A DNA stretch of 64,000 nt from Amanita rubescens (Eukaryota; Basidiomycota; Agaricomycetes; Agaricales; Amanitaceae). Position numbers and translations under genes: made by a program. Positions 12,688-24,155 of the stretch are shown here, in pieces. Position 1 is the first letter of the stretch; every line of letters starts with the position of its first letter. The notes beneath the pieces were generated by a model. It did no database searches. It was not told the origin of the DNA and saw only the letters and a program-made list of their open reading frames with translations. Location of the stretch: contig WION01000001.1 in assembly GCA_015039365.1 (NCBI GenBank), positions 1,054,001 through 1,118,000 of the forward strand, in the 5' to 3' direction.

Positions 12688-12868
12688 TTATTTTGGAGTC
12701 CCCTTTACTTGAGCCATAGCATCATTAGTTCTGGTAAACTGGCTAAATATTCGCCCACGCAGAAACAGTTGATCAAAATGCGATGATGTATAAAATGCGA
12801 CCATACACGTGGCTCGAGAAGATAGTACATATCGCTAAAAAATAATACATAGTGTGAAGGCTATCATA

Positions 12869-14787
12869 TCATAAAGGCGTCCGCAGAGTCGTACTTAGGT
12901 CATCATATGATGATGTCCCATCCGTGCCCGAATTGCTCACAGCGTACGGGTACATGACCGGAATTGGTGTTGATAGAGGATTGCCCTCGCCATTGCTCGT
13001 CATCCATGGCAATGCCAGACTTGTCCCGGTCGGAGATGCATCGTTGCTCGCAATGGCGAAATCTACCAACGCTTGCATCGTCAACTGTGCGTTGGAATCG
13101 TAATCGACCCCTCCTGTCACGTCGAGAGCACTCAGAGACGCCGAGTATGGAAGGTCGGCGATGTTGGACATGGATGAACGTGATCCTCCGAGGTTCCGTT
13201 GCAAAGGAGCCGAAAGTGGTCGGGTTTGGTAGACTTCCGGGAGAACGAGATGAGTGTCGCTTCGACTCATTCCTGGAGACATCTGTAGTTGTCCTAGACG
13301 ATCGGCATACCCTGGAGCTCCGCAGTGGTCCGGAGCGCTGACATGCGTATGGCCGTCATCGGAGGAATTAGATGGTTGAGCGCTGTGGGCGACATTCTCC
13401 CAATTAGAGTCCGATTGATCATTGATGTCCAAGTTTTGAGATGCGAGTTCGAGGGATGACGCATACTCTTGTTTTACAAAGGTCTGTTGAAAACATGTAT
13501 TTTCAGAGGCAGGGGCAGATACTTGTCGTAACCATTCATCAATCGCAACACGTTGGTCGGGACGTTGTTGGATAGCCGAGGATGATAAAGGGTTGAAGTA
13601 GGAACACTCGAGGCACGTTTGACAGGTGTTTGATGTGCAGTTCGTATCTAGAGCGGGAATGTTGACGGACTTGTTCTGCTCGCAGCCCGTACAACCACAA
13701 GGGATCCCCGCAGGTGCATGCTGATGTAAAAGAAAAACGACCGATGGACATTAGACGTTCGGCCTGGGATCCCGAAGCAGCCGATTCCAACCCCGGTCGT
13801 TCATACATGCCATCCAGCAAATAGGACGTCGGCAGTCCCATGAGATTCTGCTTTTCGTGGCCTAATGGATGATCATGAGTCCGATCATGAGCCCGTCCAT
13901 AAGGGCTGAACATGACGTGGTCGTACATGTGGTGGCGATTTGGAATGCTGTGGGGCATGCCCGATGATAGCTCATGTATGGGGCCCCCATTTGGGGGACT
14001 AGACCTTGCGGGTCGAGGTAAGACTGGGCGAAGTTCCTTCACTCGAGCCAAGATATGAGACATGCTGAGGCGTGTTTGAGGCGACCCATCCGAGGCGGTC
14101 TCTGCGGTCTCGTTAAGATACGAAATACCCGTAGAGTCATGGGACGTAAAGCTGTTCCTAGGTGTCCAGCACGTGCAAGGAGCGCCAGACTTGCACTCGC
14201 AGCTGCTATGTTCCTTGACTGTGGTAAGGTCAGCAACTCTGAAGAGGGCAACAAAAGACACCGCTCAGCGAGAGCTGCATACCACCATGGCATGGGTCTG
14301 ATGTGGACCCTTCCTGGGCAAATTGCGACGCGACGACCGCCTCGAGTTCCTGAGGCAAGCCGTTTGGAAAGGTGGCACATTGAGGGATTTTTGTGCCTTG
14401 GTAGGGTGTGGGTTTACGATAGAAGCGATTTGCAAGAAGAGCGGTACCTTTCTTTCCGTTGGAAGAGGGTTGAAGAAAAGAATGATCTGATTTCACTTCA
14501 CATATACATTTAACGTGTACTTGTTTTGTTTTGCGTAATTCGCGACAATGTTCGCATTGAGTGACTGGCCTGCCCTTCTTTTTAATCTCGTAGAGGGGCC
14601 TGTCGGTGTGTTTACATGTAGAGGAACGATGTCCTTTGATACAAGTTTCGCTGATGGGGAGGATTAAAATAAGATCTTGAGATCAGGGAGGAAGGGGGGC
14701 TAACCAGGCGTATTTCTTACTGCTGATGAGGACCTATAGAGGCAAAATAAGCGGATATATGGGAAGAAGGGGAGGGAGGCATACCAT
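12869..14787 (-). CDS. Copper-fist DNA-binding transcription factor
   Basis: The copper-fist domain is a Zn/Cu-binding N-terminal module of Ace1/Mac1/Cuf1-type regulators of copper or iron genes. Here exon 1 is only the ATG (14787-14785). After an intron it continues VLISSKKYAC, and after a second intron ETCIKGHRSSTCKHTDRPL, then the AT-hook-like KKKGRPVTQCEHCRELRK and HVKCIC. The spacing C-x2-C-x8-C matches the family, and the (R/K)GRP motif is intact. Further on are Cys clusters CECKSGAPCTC and PCGCTGCEQN with CTSNTCQTCLEC, candidate Cu-sensing motifs. The last exon (about 13727-12869) is Ser-rich and disordered. All frame changes are explained by introns. Nuclear location is inferred; whether it activates uptake or detoxification genes cannot be read from sequence. 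Confidence 0.9.
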
Positions 14788-14958
14788 GGTGGGGACACTG
14801 CGCGAGGAGACCCCGCCAGCGGAAGGGGAAGGAAAGTATCAGGATAGGCAAGGCAGGCTGTGTTTTATCATGACCGCAAAGATGAAGGATGTTGTTGACC
14901 AGAGTTGATAGGGCAGCCCTTCCTTATGAGGTTACGCACGGACCATGTCCTGATATGG

Positions 14959-16113
14959 TTATGCTAACGCCTTGGCCCGGATTGCTCTGCCAGCCCGGCT
15001 CTCACTCGCTCGTCCCAGGGCTTCGCTTATCCACCATCCAATCTCCACCATCTCCCTCAGGTCCACCGTCCCTCCGCTACTACCTACTACACGATAGTAT
15101 GGCGAGTCTTTGAGCGCATATAGTACATCTTCTGTCGCTACATTCCCCGTCGCTCCAGGTGAGTACGGGCATCCACCTAAACCACCAACCGATGTATCGA
15201 TCGTCCGGATTCCATGTGAGAGCGCTCTGATAACATTCGCAACCCCCATGCCATAAGTATCATGGAACTGTTCGAGCATCAGTACCAGATAACGAGCAAC
15301 CACCGACGTCACGTACATGCCCCTGAACATTTTTGCATCAGTGTTTGAGCTCTACTTGGAAGAATTCAGCCACTTACCGCCAGTTTCTCAACGGAAACGC
15401 TTTTCTGAGCCTGATCAATCATCTCGCTTACCTGATCCGGAGTCCCTTGTCCCACCGTGTCCCCCAGACTGATCTCGTAGCATCCCATATCGACCAGGGC
15501 CTTGGCTACCTCCCGCACTTTATCCGGCTCCACTTTGCCAGAATAGGGACATGCTATCACGACGCTAATGTACCCACGTACTCGTAGACCCCTGTCCAGC
15601 GCAGCCCGAGCTACCGGCTCAAGCTTGATTAGCGACTCGGTCACAGTGGTGTTTAGATTAGCACGTGTAAAAGCATCAGTGGCCGCGGTGAAGATTGATA
15701 TTTCGTTCGTGAGTGGGGGGTCTGACGGCGGATGCTGGTCGAGCAACGCAAACAGATCATCCAGTCCCCGTTTGTTGGGAACGAGGACGGGGTAACGCAC
15801 GTTTGGGCGTCTGTCTATTGCCTTGAGCACTTCAGCTGTGCCCGCCATCTGGGCGGCGATCTAAGTAGATATAGAGAGCATAGTACGGTAGACGGACCTG
15901 GGGTACCCACTTTGGGCTAACAAAGCTACCAGCCTCAATATTGACTGCACCAGCATTCGCGAGCCGATTGATGAGTTCAACCTTTAGAGGCAGGGGTATG
16001 AGCGCCTTTTCATTCTGGAGACCGTCCCGAGGGCCGACCTCCACGAGGTTCACGAGGGCAGAACGGGTACTAGTAGCAAATGACCTAGCGTGCACGCGGA
16101 CGAGGGGGAACAT
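14959..16113 (-). CDS. Hydroxymethylglutaryl-CoA lyase, mitochondrial
   Basis: This enzyme cleaves HMG-CoA to acetyl-CoA and acetoacetate in leucine breakdown. The start at 16113 gives a presequence MFPLVRVHARSFATSTRS. The TIM-barrel motifs are VEVGPRDGLQNE (active-site Arg-Asp), EAGSFVSPKWVPQ, the metal-binding and catalytic GLGGCPYSPGATGN (catalytic Cys) and FHDTYGMGVAN. Three exons are inferred, with introns near 15900-15852 and 15366-15290. At the second junction the usual Gly-His before FHDTYG is not obvious, so that splice site is the least certain part. It is head to head with AP-1 mu, 40 bp between start codons. Confidence 0.92.
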
Positions 16114-16153
16114 GGAGAAATCGGAATTCCGGTCCTGCATTCCGGTTCTCCCA

Positions 16154-17808
16154 TGGCCAGCCTCATCGCCATCCTCGACCTCAAGGGCAAACCTCTCATT
16201 CAACGTTCTTACCGTGACGATGTACCCCTCTCTTATGTAGAACGTTTCTTACCTCTTGTCCTCGACATCGAAGAGGATGGTCAGCAAGTAACGCCATCCA
16301 TATCAAGCCAGGGCATCAACTATATGCATATTCGTCATTCTAATCTCTATCGTATGTACTTCTCCCTTTTTGATTGCCTAGATTAATTCTCTTCCAGTCC
16401 TTGCTCTTTCCAGGCGTAACTCAAATGCCGCTGAAATCATCTTATTCCTCCATCGCCTCTCTCAAGTCCTCGTAGAGTACTTTAAGGAACTAGAGGAAGA
16501 GAGCATACGCGACAACTTTGTCATCATCTATGAACTCATGGACGAGATGATGGATTTCGGTTATCCCCAAACTACTGAGAGCAAAATCCTGCAAGAGTAA
16601 GCGTCACTCCTCAATCTCCTCTGCGCACTAACTTTTATCAAGATATATCACTCAGGAGTCACACAAACTTGAGATCCAGGCCAGACCACCGCCGGCGGTC
16701 ACAAATGCCGTCTCGTGGCGCACAGAAGGAATCAGATATAGGAAAAACGAAGTCTTCTTGGACGTTATCGAGAGTGTCAACATGCTTGTACGTTACATCT
16801 GCCAAAATGGGTTCCGACGGCTCACAGCATCCCAGGTTAATGCCAACGGAAATGTCGTGCGCTCGGAAATTCTCGGCGCTGTCAAAATGAAGTGCTACTT
16901 GTCTGGTATGCCAGAACTCAGACTGGGCCTTAACGACAAGGTTATGTTCGAAAGCACGGGCCGCAGTAAGCACAATGTCTAAAAGACACCTTCGACATGC
17001 ATAAATGCCCTATCCAGCCGCTCGTGGCAAAGCTATCGAAATGGAAGACGTCAAGTTCCACCAATGTGTGCGGCTCTCGCGTTTCGAGAATGATAGAACC
17101 ATCTCCTTTATCCCACCCGATGGCGAGTTTGAACTCATGTCATATAGACTGTCGACGCCTGTCAAGCCTTTGGTATGGGTTGAAGCCGCTGTTGAAAGCC
17201 ACGAAGGGAGCAGGGTGGAATACATGGTCAAAGTCAAGGCACAATTTAAGCGTAGGAGTACGGCAAACAACGTCGAGATTTACGTTCCAGTTCCAGACGA
17301 CGCTGATAGCCCCAGGTTCCGGGTGAGTGTTTCTCCCTCTCCGTGTCCCCTCATTCTCATTCAAACCATAGGCTTCCACTGGCAGCGTTCAATATGCACC
17401 TGACAAGTCCGCTTTTGTCTGGAAGATCAAACAACTAGGAGGAAGCCGCGAGTTCCTGATGCGCGCCCACTTTGGCCTTCCTAGTGTTAAAAGCGGTAAG
17501 CCCTACGGATCATACATGCCCTTGGAACTAAAAATATCGTCAAAAGACCAGGCTGTTGAGAAACGTGCACCCATCACCGTTAAATTCGAGATACCATACT
17601 TTACGGTTTCAGGTATTCAAGTACGATATCTTAAGATTGTGGAAAAAAGCGGCTACCAGGCTCTACCATGGGTACGATACATCACGCAAAACGGTGACGA
17701 CTACAGGTATAAATGTTTACACCTTTTCCATCGTTACTGTTGCTGAACAACCTTGTTAGTCTTCGCACTGCTTTGGAAAAGGGCAGTGCTCCCATTGTGC
17801 CAATGTAA
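16154..17808 (+). CDS. AP-1 adaptor complex medium (mu1) subunit
   Basis: The protein is the cargo-binding mu subunit of the trans-Golgi/endosome clathrin adaptor AP-1. The N-terminal longin-like part reads MASLIAILDLKGKPLIQRSY, then NLYLLALSRRN, with KELEEESIRDNFVIIYELMDE. The mu homology domain follows: WRTEGIRYRKNEVFLDV (the conserved WRxxGI(K/R)Y site), NGNVVRSEILGAVKMKCYLSGMPE and VKFHQCVRLSRFENDRTISFIPP. The C-terminus is YQALPWVRYITQ plus a short last exon ending EKGSAPIVPM. About seven small introns are needed, for example near 16353, 16787 and 17322, all GT...AG. The motifs match mu1 closely and I see no break. It ends about 110 bp from the convergent unknown gene. Confidence 0.94.
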
Positions 17809-17917
17809 CCTTGTTGTCGTCTCGATATCGTGTATACTTGCCATCAAGGTGAACATGTAATAAATACTATGGGTATAGGTATCAAAATATATATCACCAA
17901 CACGTTTCCAGGCCACG

Positions 17918-19417
17918 TCATTTTCTAATGATGTTCGAGAAGGTAGTTTTGATCTTCTGAGTACATACTTTCGAACCAGTGGCTTGCCTCGAGATCTCCG
18001 CGGAACCCGGATTTGGTCTGCGGACAAAAATGGCACCGAAGAATCTGCGACAACCACTAACGGGGCCGACGCCTTGTTTTTTCGTTTCAGTTAGACGGGG
18101 TTGTGCATTCTCTATCACCGCCGTAGTGTCGACCCTGCCACGTCCGCAACGGTCGGGATGGTTGTGCGCATCTGGGGATTTGCTCTCAAACGCATGCGCG
18201 AGGTCTTCTACTTTTTTTACGCCCAGCCTGGCAATCCCGTCACAGTCTTTTACATCATTCTCACCTTCATCGCTCAGGGGTTCATCAGCAGAAAAGACTG
18301 AAGCAACGGGAGGCAAAACATAGACGCTTCCTCTTTTAGAGCTGATGCTCGGTCGACGATTCCCGTGACTTGAACCGCTTCGATGTTTTTCAGAAAGGCT
18401 CGGCGTTTCAGAAAACGGCGTCGGCCTTCCTTCCACTCTCTTCATTTTCCGTTGCCAATGATATTCCTCCACGGTCAAAGGTAGAACAACCCCCGAGCCG
18501 CCAAGCCCCAGGCGCGTGAACGGCGGCGTCGTGAGATAGGCATTAGACGGTAACCAGGATGTGGAAGGTGTGTGTGATCGAGGAGCCCTGTAAGAACCTG
18601 TTTTTGGATTAATTTTCCCCTCGAATGGTGAGATCGCATTGTGGCGTCTATCTAACCCGGGTACGCGCAGGTGGTCTGCTGATAGCACACAGCTACTCAC
18701 GTCAGCAAACGTTTGTAGAGATGGATTGGAGCTTGTTAATACGTTTGTGTTGCCGCTGCGAGATAGGTTTCCCCCTTGCACCGAGGATGGATCTAGAAGC
18801 GTTGTCATTGATCGCGATGATGCACCACCGTATGCATCTATCAGAATCCGCATGGACGAGCTGGAGCTATCTGATATGTTCATGCTAGGACTGCGGTATA
18901 ACCTCTTTGATTGTGATACTTTTGATGCTGACGTTGGCGCCGAGAGGACAGATGTTGGGCGGGATTGAGGGTGAGGTCGGGATGGCGACAGGGGTCTAAA
19001 GATCATCAGCAAAGTGTCAGCCACGCCGCACGGTCTGTTCTGATTCTTATTCAAATCATCGACAGAAGCGACCCTAGGAGGCTGCCTTCGCGGCGTTGCA
19101 GAGACGTTGACACGTCTGTCAGACAGGTGTTGATCACTAGCATCGCGATCAGATTCTGTGATTCGGACAGTGATTGATGAAGGCGGAGAAGCGCGCTTAG
19201 ATATGGGGTCCCATGGTGGTTCACGGCCTAGGCCTATGGCGATAGGAGGTGGAAGCATTGAAAGGACATGCTCAGCATTGTCTTTGGCGTCCCTATCTTC
19301 CTGTCCATCGACAACAGCCGGTGCTGAAAGTGGCGAAAAGCGACGACTAGGCGTCGTGGCCTTTGAAGTTCGTGAAAACAGTTCATTCGCAGCGGGAACG
19401 CGTTGAATTGATGGCAT
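17918..19417 (-). CDS. Hypothetical Ser/Pro-rich basic protein
   Basis: An uninterrupted 499-codon frame starts with ATG at 19417 (MPSIQRVPAANELF). The composition is rich in Ser, Pro and Arg, with many short basic clusters and SP/TP pairs, so most of the chain is probably disordered and could be phosphorylated. There is no membrane segment or signal peptide. A local motif near the middle, EEYHWQRKMKRVEGRPTPFS, and the following SLSEKHRSGSSHG are the most structured-looking parts. The C-terminal end is basic (KIKTTFSNIIRK). I recognise no domain. A short upstream exon near 19430-19470 cannot be excluded. Length and lack of stops make it a real gene. Confidence 0.7.
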   Translation of the reverse strand: MPSIQRVPAANELFSRTSKATTPSRRFSPLSAPAVVDGQEDRDAKDNAEHVLSMLPPPIAIGLGREPPWDPISKRASPPSSITVRITESDRDASDQHLSDRRVNVSATPRRQPPRVASVDDLNKNQNRPCGVADTLLMIFRPLSPSRPHPQSRPTSVLSAPTSASKVSQSKRLYRSPSMNISDSSSSSMRILIDAYGGASSRSMTTLLDPSSVQGGNLSRSGNTNVLTSSNPSLQTFADVSSCVLSADHLRVPGLDRRHNAISPFEGKINPKTGSYRAPRSHTPSTSWLPSNAYLTTPPFTRLGLGGSGVVLPLTVEEYHWQRKMKRVEGRPTPFSETPSLSEKHRSGSSHGNRRPSISSKRGSVYVLPPVASVFSADEPLSDEGENDVKDCDGIARLGVKKVEDLAHAFESKSPDAHNHPDRCGRGRVDTTAVIENAQPRLTETKKQGVGPVSGCRRFFGAIFVRRPNPGSAEISRQATGSKVCTQKIKTTFSNIIRK

Positions 19418-19941
19418 ATCCTTAGGGACATCTCAATTATGAGTCAAACTTTTCGCATGAAAGGTACGTACGATGTGGGGCATTGAAATAATCACCAAGA
19501 TCAAGAGAGGTAAATGGCGAGAGCCAGTAGAGGCGCGTAAATTCCCCGGGCATTATATCATTGAATTTCGATGGAGACTGGTCCAGTTATGTGGGTACCG
19601 CCTAGTGACGAAGCTATATTTAGTACTGCCAACCACCAAGAAGTATCCCGTACCATTAGAAAGAGGTGCTGGCACCTCATCACGAAAACAAGTTCTCGGC
19701 AAAACTCGTGACAATTACATTCCCCGGAGCATTCATAAGATGAAGCAGATACAAGATTTGCGATATGCATAGAGTATGTGGTGACTGATGCAAACATAAG
19801 AAATACAGGTATAGGAGATCCTATCGTAGGTGAAAAACCTAAGTCAAGATTATAGTCAAACATAAGTAGTAAAGGTACGATACCGAATGGATGCAATGGG
19901 CGTGAAGACAGCAGGCCATATTCTAATCACCGAAATCGCTT

Positions 19942-20757
19942 TTAGCTGTGCGGAAAGACTAATCGGCTATCAGGTCGTTCATAATGCTCGTCGCTGTCAT
20001 CTGCCGGATCATCGCCCGCAGTCATTTTGCTGGTTCCATACCCAAGGTTGCTGACCAAGGATGCCATCGTCGCATTGGGGGAATTGACTCTAGTCTCGCT
20101 AGACATAGACTGAACCATGCGAAATGGCTGATGCACCTGACAATGTATATGATAGCGAACCAGGAATCGAGGATAGATAGGCATTCCTCAGAGTGTCATA
20201 CTCTGTGCTCGTCATTCGTAGGATTCGCCTCTTCCTCCTCAATGACGCGCCCGATATATTTTTTATGCGTGGGGAGCTACGACGCCTTCCTGTTGCTGCA
20301 GACGCAACTGACTCTTCTGGTATGACTATCAGGGTCGATTTGGAGATGTGATGGTCTAAGCGAGCATGAAGCGGTAGAAGAGGAGATAGTTGCGTCTATG
20401 CCTGGAGACAATATCGCTGGGGATGTGGAAGCAGGAGCCACGGAGGAGTGGCGGGATATTCGAAGTGGGTGTTGCGACCGCCTTGGGCTTGACTCTCTTT
20501 TGCAAACGTCGTTGTGATACGCTATGGGGTAAAGCACGGGTCATTCGTTTGCTCTCCACCGGATCAGGAGACGCAACGGAGAACGAACGATCCGCCAACA
20601 ATCCACGACTTTGATAATATCGTGTATATCCCCCTAATTCCACGTGCGGAAATGGATTCATGAAGTCGCTCCAGCGTCTCAACTCTGGGGGTTGGCTGTT
20701 TCGTGCATCTCTCCTCCGAAATCTGCGTTTTAGGCGGGAAACGACTCCCGATAACAT
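19942..20757 (-). CDS. Hypothetical small basic protein, multi-exon
   Basis: A probable start is ATG at 20757 (MLSGVVSRLKRRFRRRD). The first exon is Arg/Ser-rich and includes ELRRWSDFMNPFPHVELGG. Joining through an intron that ends in TTAG near 20355 gives a second exon with GRRRSSPRIKNISGASLRRK and TSTEYDTLRNAYLSSIPG. A last exon reads FRMVQSMSSETRVNSPN, GYGTSKMTAGDDPADDSDE and stops at 19942. The exon borders are plausible but not unique. I recognise no family or targeting signal. The neighbouring unknown gene on the same strand has similar composition. Confidence 0.45.
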
Positions 20758-21286
20758 GTGATCTATCAACCCTGGTGATTGCAAGTGAATATGAGTCGAT
20801 GACAATAGCAGGAAGAATGACAGAATATGGGCGTAGGGGAAAGGGTGGAATGCCGCGGAGGACCAGATTGGAAAGGGTTGGGAAAGCTGATATATAAGTA
20901 GGTGTAGGAACCGACTAAGCATCTTTTCTGTCATATAAAGCTTTAACCATGAGGCGAATCAAATGAAGACGATAGTACCGCGGGATTCCTGTGACCAATT
21001 CGCGCTGATCGGTTCTATGGCCGTATGGCTACTTTCAAAACCTCAAAGGCTTCATAAGCACAGTATAACTTGCCTCAGTGGACACGTGGTGGCATTGAGA
21101 ACGACGAACTGTTGCCCTCGAATGTGCTATTCAGCATCGGACACGCTAATTCCGAGTGCTGTTTGAGTGGGAGAAATCATTGTCGAGTTGAACGTATTTG
21201 GTACACCTAGAATTCTCATATTACATGAATCTGTATAAATACTACTGAAAAAAGCTGTGATAATGAAATGAAATGTTTCCGGCGAT
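20758..21286. other. Intergenic; nothing recognised
   Basis: The stretch separates the unknown gene from the end of the G-alpha gene. Open frames are short and without motifs. It likely contains the promoter of the unknown gene and the 3' UTR of G-alpha. Confidence 0.4.
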
Positions 21287-23207
21287 TTAAATGAGGTGAG
21301 ACGTTTCAAGATTTTCTCGTAAAACTCCGTCACGGACTATAAAAGTTTGAGCAATGCGTGGACAACGACAATCAGGTCCTTACCAGAGTCCAAGGTGATT
21401 GCAGTAGCTTCGGTATCCTGGGAGTTTACGCGGCTTCAGACAAGAATAGTAAAAATCCACATCGAACTTACAGTAACCGTCGTGGGGTATATATAGGGCG
21501 TGCGAGGTATAGATGAATAGCGTTTCTGGATCTCTTTAAACTTTTCGCGCATATCTAGGAGAGGATTAAGCTGAAAATCGGGGTAATCAGAGCGCTCGCC
21601 TGACATTTAACGGCCGAGGTGACTTCATTTTGGCGTTCACCATAACTCTTGAGGTATTTATTCAGTGGGATACCTCGCTTGAGCTTTCGATGCAGTAAGT
21701 CGCATTTGTTGAGGAAGTGGATAAGCTGAGATTTTGCTAATAGTTTTGAAGAACAGATGGAAGTCCACAATTCGGTCGAATCTTGAAGTCTGTTCACTCG
21801 TGGATCTTCCCACAGTGTTTCGTCAAACACAGACACGGGAGTAACTCAATCCTCGTAAGTCTCAATAGCAGCCCCGGGCGTGTACGGACACTCACTGAAA
21901 ATGATGACATGAACGCTCTCGAAATATGGTAACCACGCCGACCGCTGAGTTGCATGTTAGCGATCAGAATGATCCCTTCACCAATGCATACCAGAGTTCG
22001 ACAACCCCCCACGTCATAGATTCGCCATTCCCAAGAAGCACCTACTACGTGCACATGAGGGCACGGCAATTGCACAAAAAATGACTTACATCCTGGGTTA
22101 TCCCAGCTTCGATCAAATTTCAGGCGGTACTCTTGAACACCGACTGTTCGCAATCTTGCTCGTACAATATCGTTGTCGCTGACAACGTAACCATGCTTCG
22201 CGATCCGGTCCAAGTCGTTCAAAAAACTGAAAGATTCCAATGTCAAACTATGCGCGAGCGGCCTATATCATACATACAATCCGGCCGAGTCGGGTAAACG
22301 TATTCTCCGCCGCTGAAGTGCCAGACGAACCATCTTGTCGTTCCATATGCTTTTCATATCGTCTTTGCATCCTGCAAGTGTAGCTGTTATTGTATCCTGA
22401 TCCGCTGGTAAATCGGCATTTTGCAGTTTTTGGGCACCTGGGTCTAAAATATCTTGCCACGACCTGACCGATACTTCCAGCACGCGCCTGCTAGTACTTG
22501 GTTCGACTGGGGTGGATGGCGCATCAAATGGTGTGGCCCTCAATAGTCCACGAATCGTCTGAGGAAAGTCCGCAGCTCCAAGTCGCTTCTTCAATTCCTC
22601 TTCGACGCTTCGCAATGGCGCTAATCGGATCATGAGCATCTGATGCCGGTCAGTGAGCCTGACAACATCGGCATCGACTACATCGTCAATGGACAATTCA
22701 GACCCTTCGCTTTGAAGTTCCTCCACCACAGGATCACCATTCAACTCAGCTTCGAGAACGCGGAGAATTAAGGATATTGATCGGACAATATTGAGCTGTA
22801 CCACGGCACGCCAGCCGTTTCGTTCCCTTTCCCATTCATGCGGAGCATAACGCATACGGAAATCTGCCACGAGAACATCAGACACAAGTCTTTGAAACCA
22901 GATGGTATGATACTCTACTTTTCAGTGTCGTTGATTTACCTTGTTAATGTTGAATATCAGGTAGAGGATACAAATCATATGTCGGATACTCACCACTTTC
23001 GGCCTGACCCAGAAGAAGTACTTTTAAAACTTCCTTTTCTTTCTTCGATTGTATGCGATCTTTTTTTATCTGCTCGTCAATTCTATCACTCATTCGTTGG
23101 GCATCTTGCTCGCGTTTCCGCCGCGCCATCATCTGAGCAGGGGTCTCATCCAGAGGAGGCCGCATCAACTCGATGAAGGGGTCATTATGACCTTCAGCAT
23201 TCCCCAT
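21287..23207 (-). CDS. Heterotrimeric G-protein alpha subunit (basidiomycete-type)
   Basis: The start is ATG at 23207 (MGNAEGHNDPF); Gly2 with Asn3 fits N-myristoylation. G1 is LLLGQAESG joined over an intron to KSTTLK. An enlarged helical domain follows (YAPHEWERERNGWRAVVQLN to SWQDILD), longer than in canonical Gi-type subunits. The switch I side has ARLRTVGVQEYRLKF. G3 reads WRIYDVGGCRTL, where canonical subunits have Gln after the two glycines. Next are VFDETLWEDPRVNRLQDS, G4 FLNKCDLL, G5 TVTDTEA and the C-terminus VRDGVLRENLETSHLI, which ends at 21287. At least six introns are needed. One junction near 21840-21860 is not resolved cleanly and may hide a single-base insertion. The protein should act at the plasma membrane as a GTP-switched transducer of receptor signals. 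Confidence 0.88.
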
Positions 23208-24155
23208 GGTTATGAAATGCACCCTTTTCCGGAGGGACGACGATTTGGGGCCAACTGACAGCAGTTGATGAGGTTATAACCCATAATGTGAGCCGCTGCT
23301 TAGTCAGCGACACTAAAACTCAGGATTGCAAGTTAACGTTCAAGGGGTTTTTGTTTCAGTGATCTGCCTCAGCAAAATGATGGTTCTTACAGCAGAGAAA
23401 GGCAAGCACGGCATCGGCCAGCGGATATTTCCTTTCAGATGACGCTCAAACCCCCCAGGAATCCAGGTTCGGGACATACGATTCTGGGGGCCGTACTAAG
23501 CTTGGACAACGAGGCGACTCGTCTTGGCTAGGACTAGAAGTGTTGTAAGGGGTTACTTAAAATTGATGGATTCCAGCCGTGGCCACGAAAGCTCTCTGTT
23601 GTCGATAGATTTCAAAGCCCAAGTTGATCCTCGTCCAATATGTCAGTAAGATTAGGATTCATTGTAAGTTGTCTCACACGAGTTACATGCGGAGCATCCC
23701 ACGATGCAACCATGACGTTAGAAGATTTGTGGTAGCTTGTGGACAACGAAAGTTTTTCTGTAAAGTAGCTGATCGGAAGATCACAAGAATTTGATTAGTC
23801 AAAGCGTTGTCAACAAGTCTGACGCTGCGGCGTGAGCGACCGCCAAGCGCCATATAGGCGATGTCCGAATCAGACGCGTTTAGTCTGCCAAAACCACGAA
23901 ATAAGCGGGAGGCAAGCTACTGAAAACGATGGGGCCATTGGACACTCACCAAAGCAATACGTTCGTCGGGCATCACTCAGCAAGCTTACTATTACTATTC
24001 GGCATTTATGATGTGATATAAATGGCTACACTATAGCTTATATATATAGACAGGCTTAGAGCTTGCCGCTATACATCTCTATCTGCCTCATTTGGAGAAT
24101 AATGCATACCACTGTAGACTCCTGTAAAACGACAGGAAAACATATGTTAAGCAAC
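23208..24155. other. Intergenic region upstream of G-alpha; nothing recognised
   Basis: About 0.95 kb lies between the G-alpha start and the 3' end of the aquaglyceroporin. All frames contain frequent stops. It should hold the G-alpha promoter. I see no repeat, tRNA or conserved protein. Confidence 0.45.

Noticed and set aside
13680..13740. Apparent frameshift in a Cys cluster of the copper-fist gene
   Set aside because: An intron ending ACATCAG puts PCGCTGCEQN in frame without any shift, so no error is needed.
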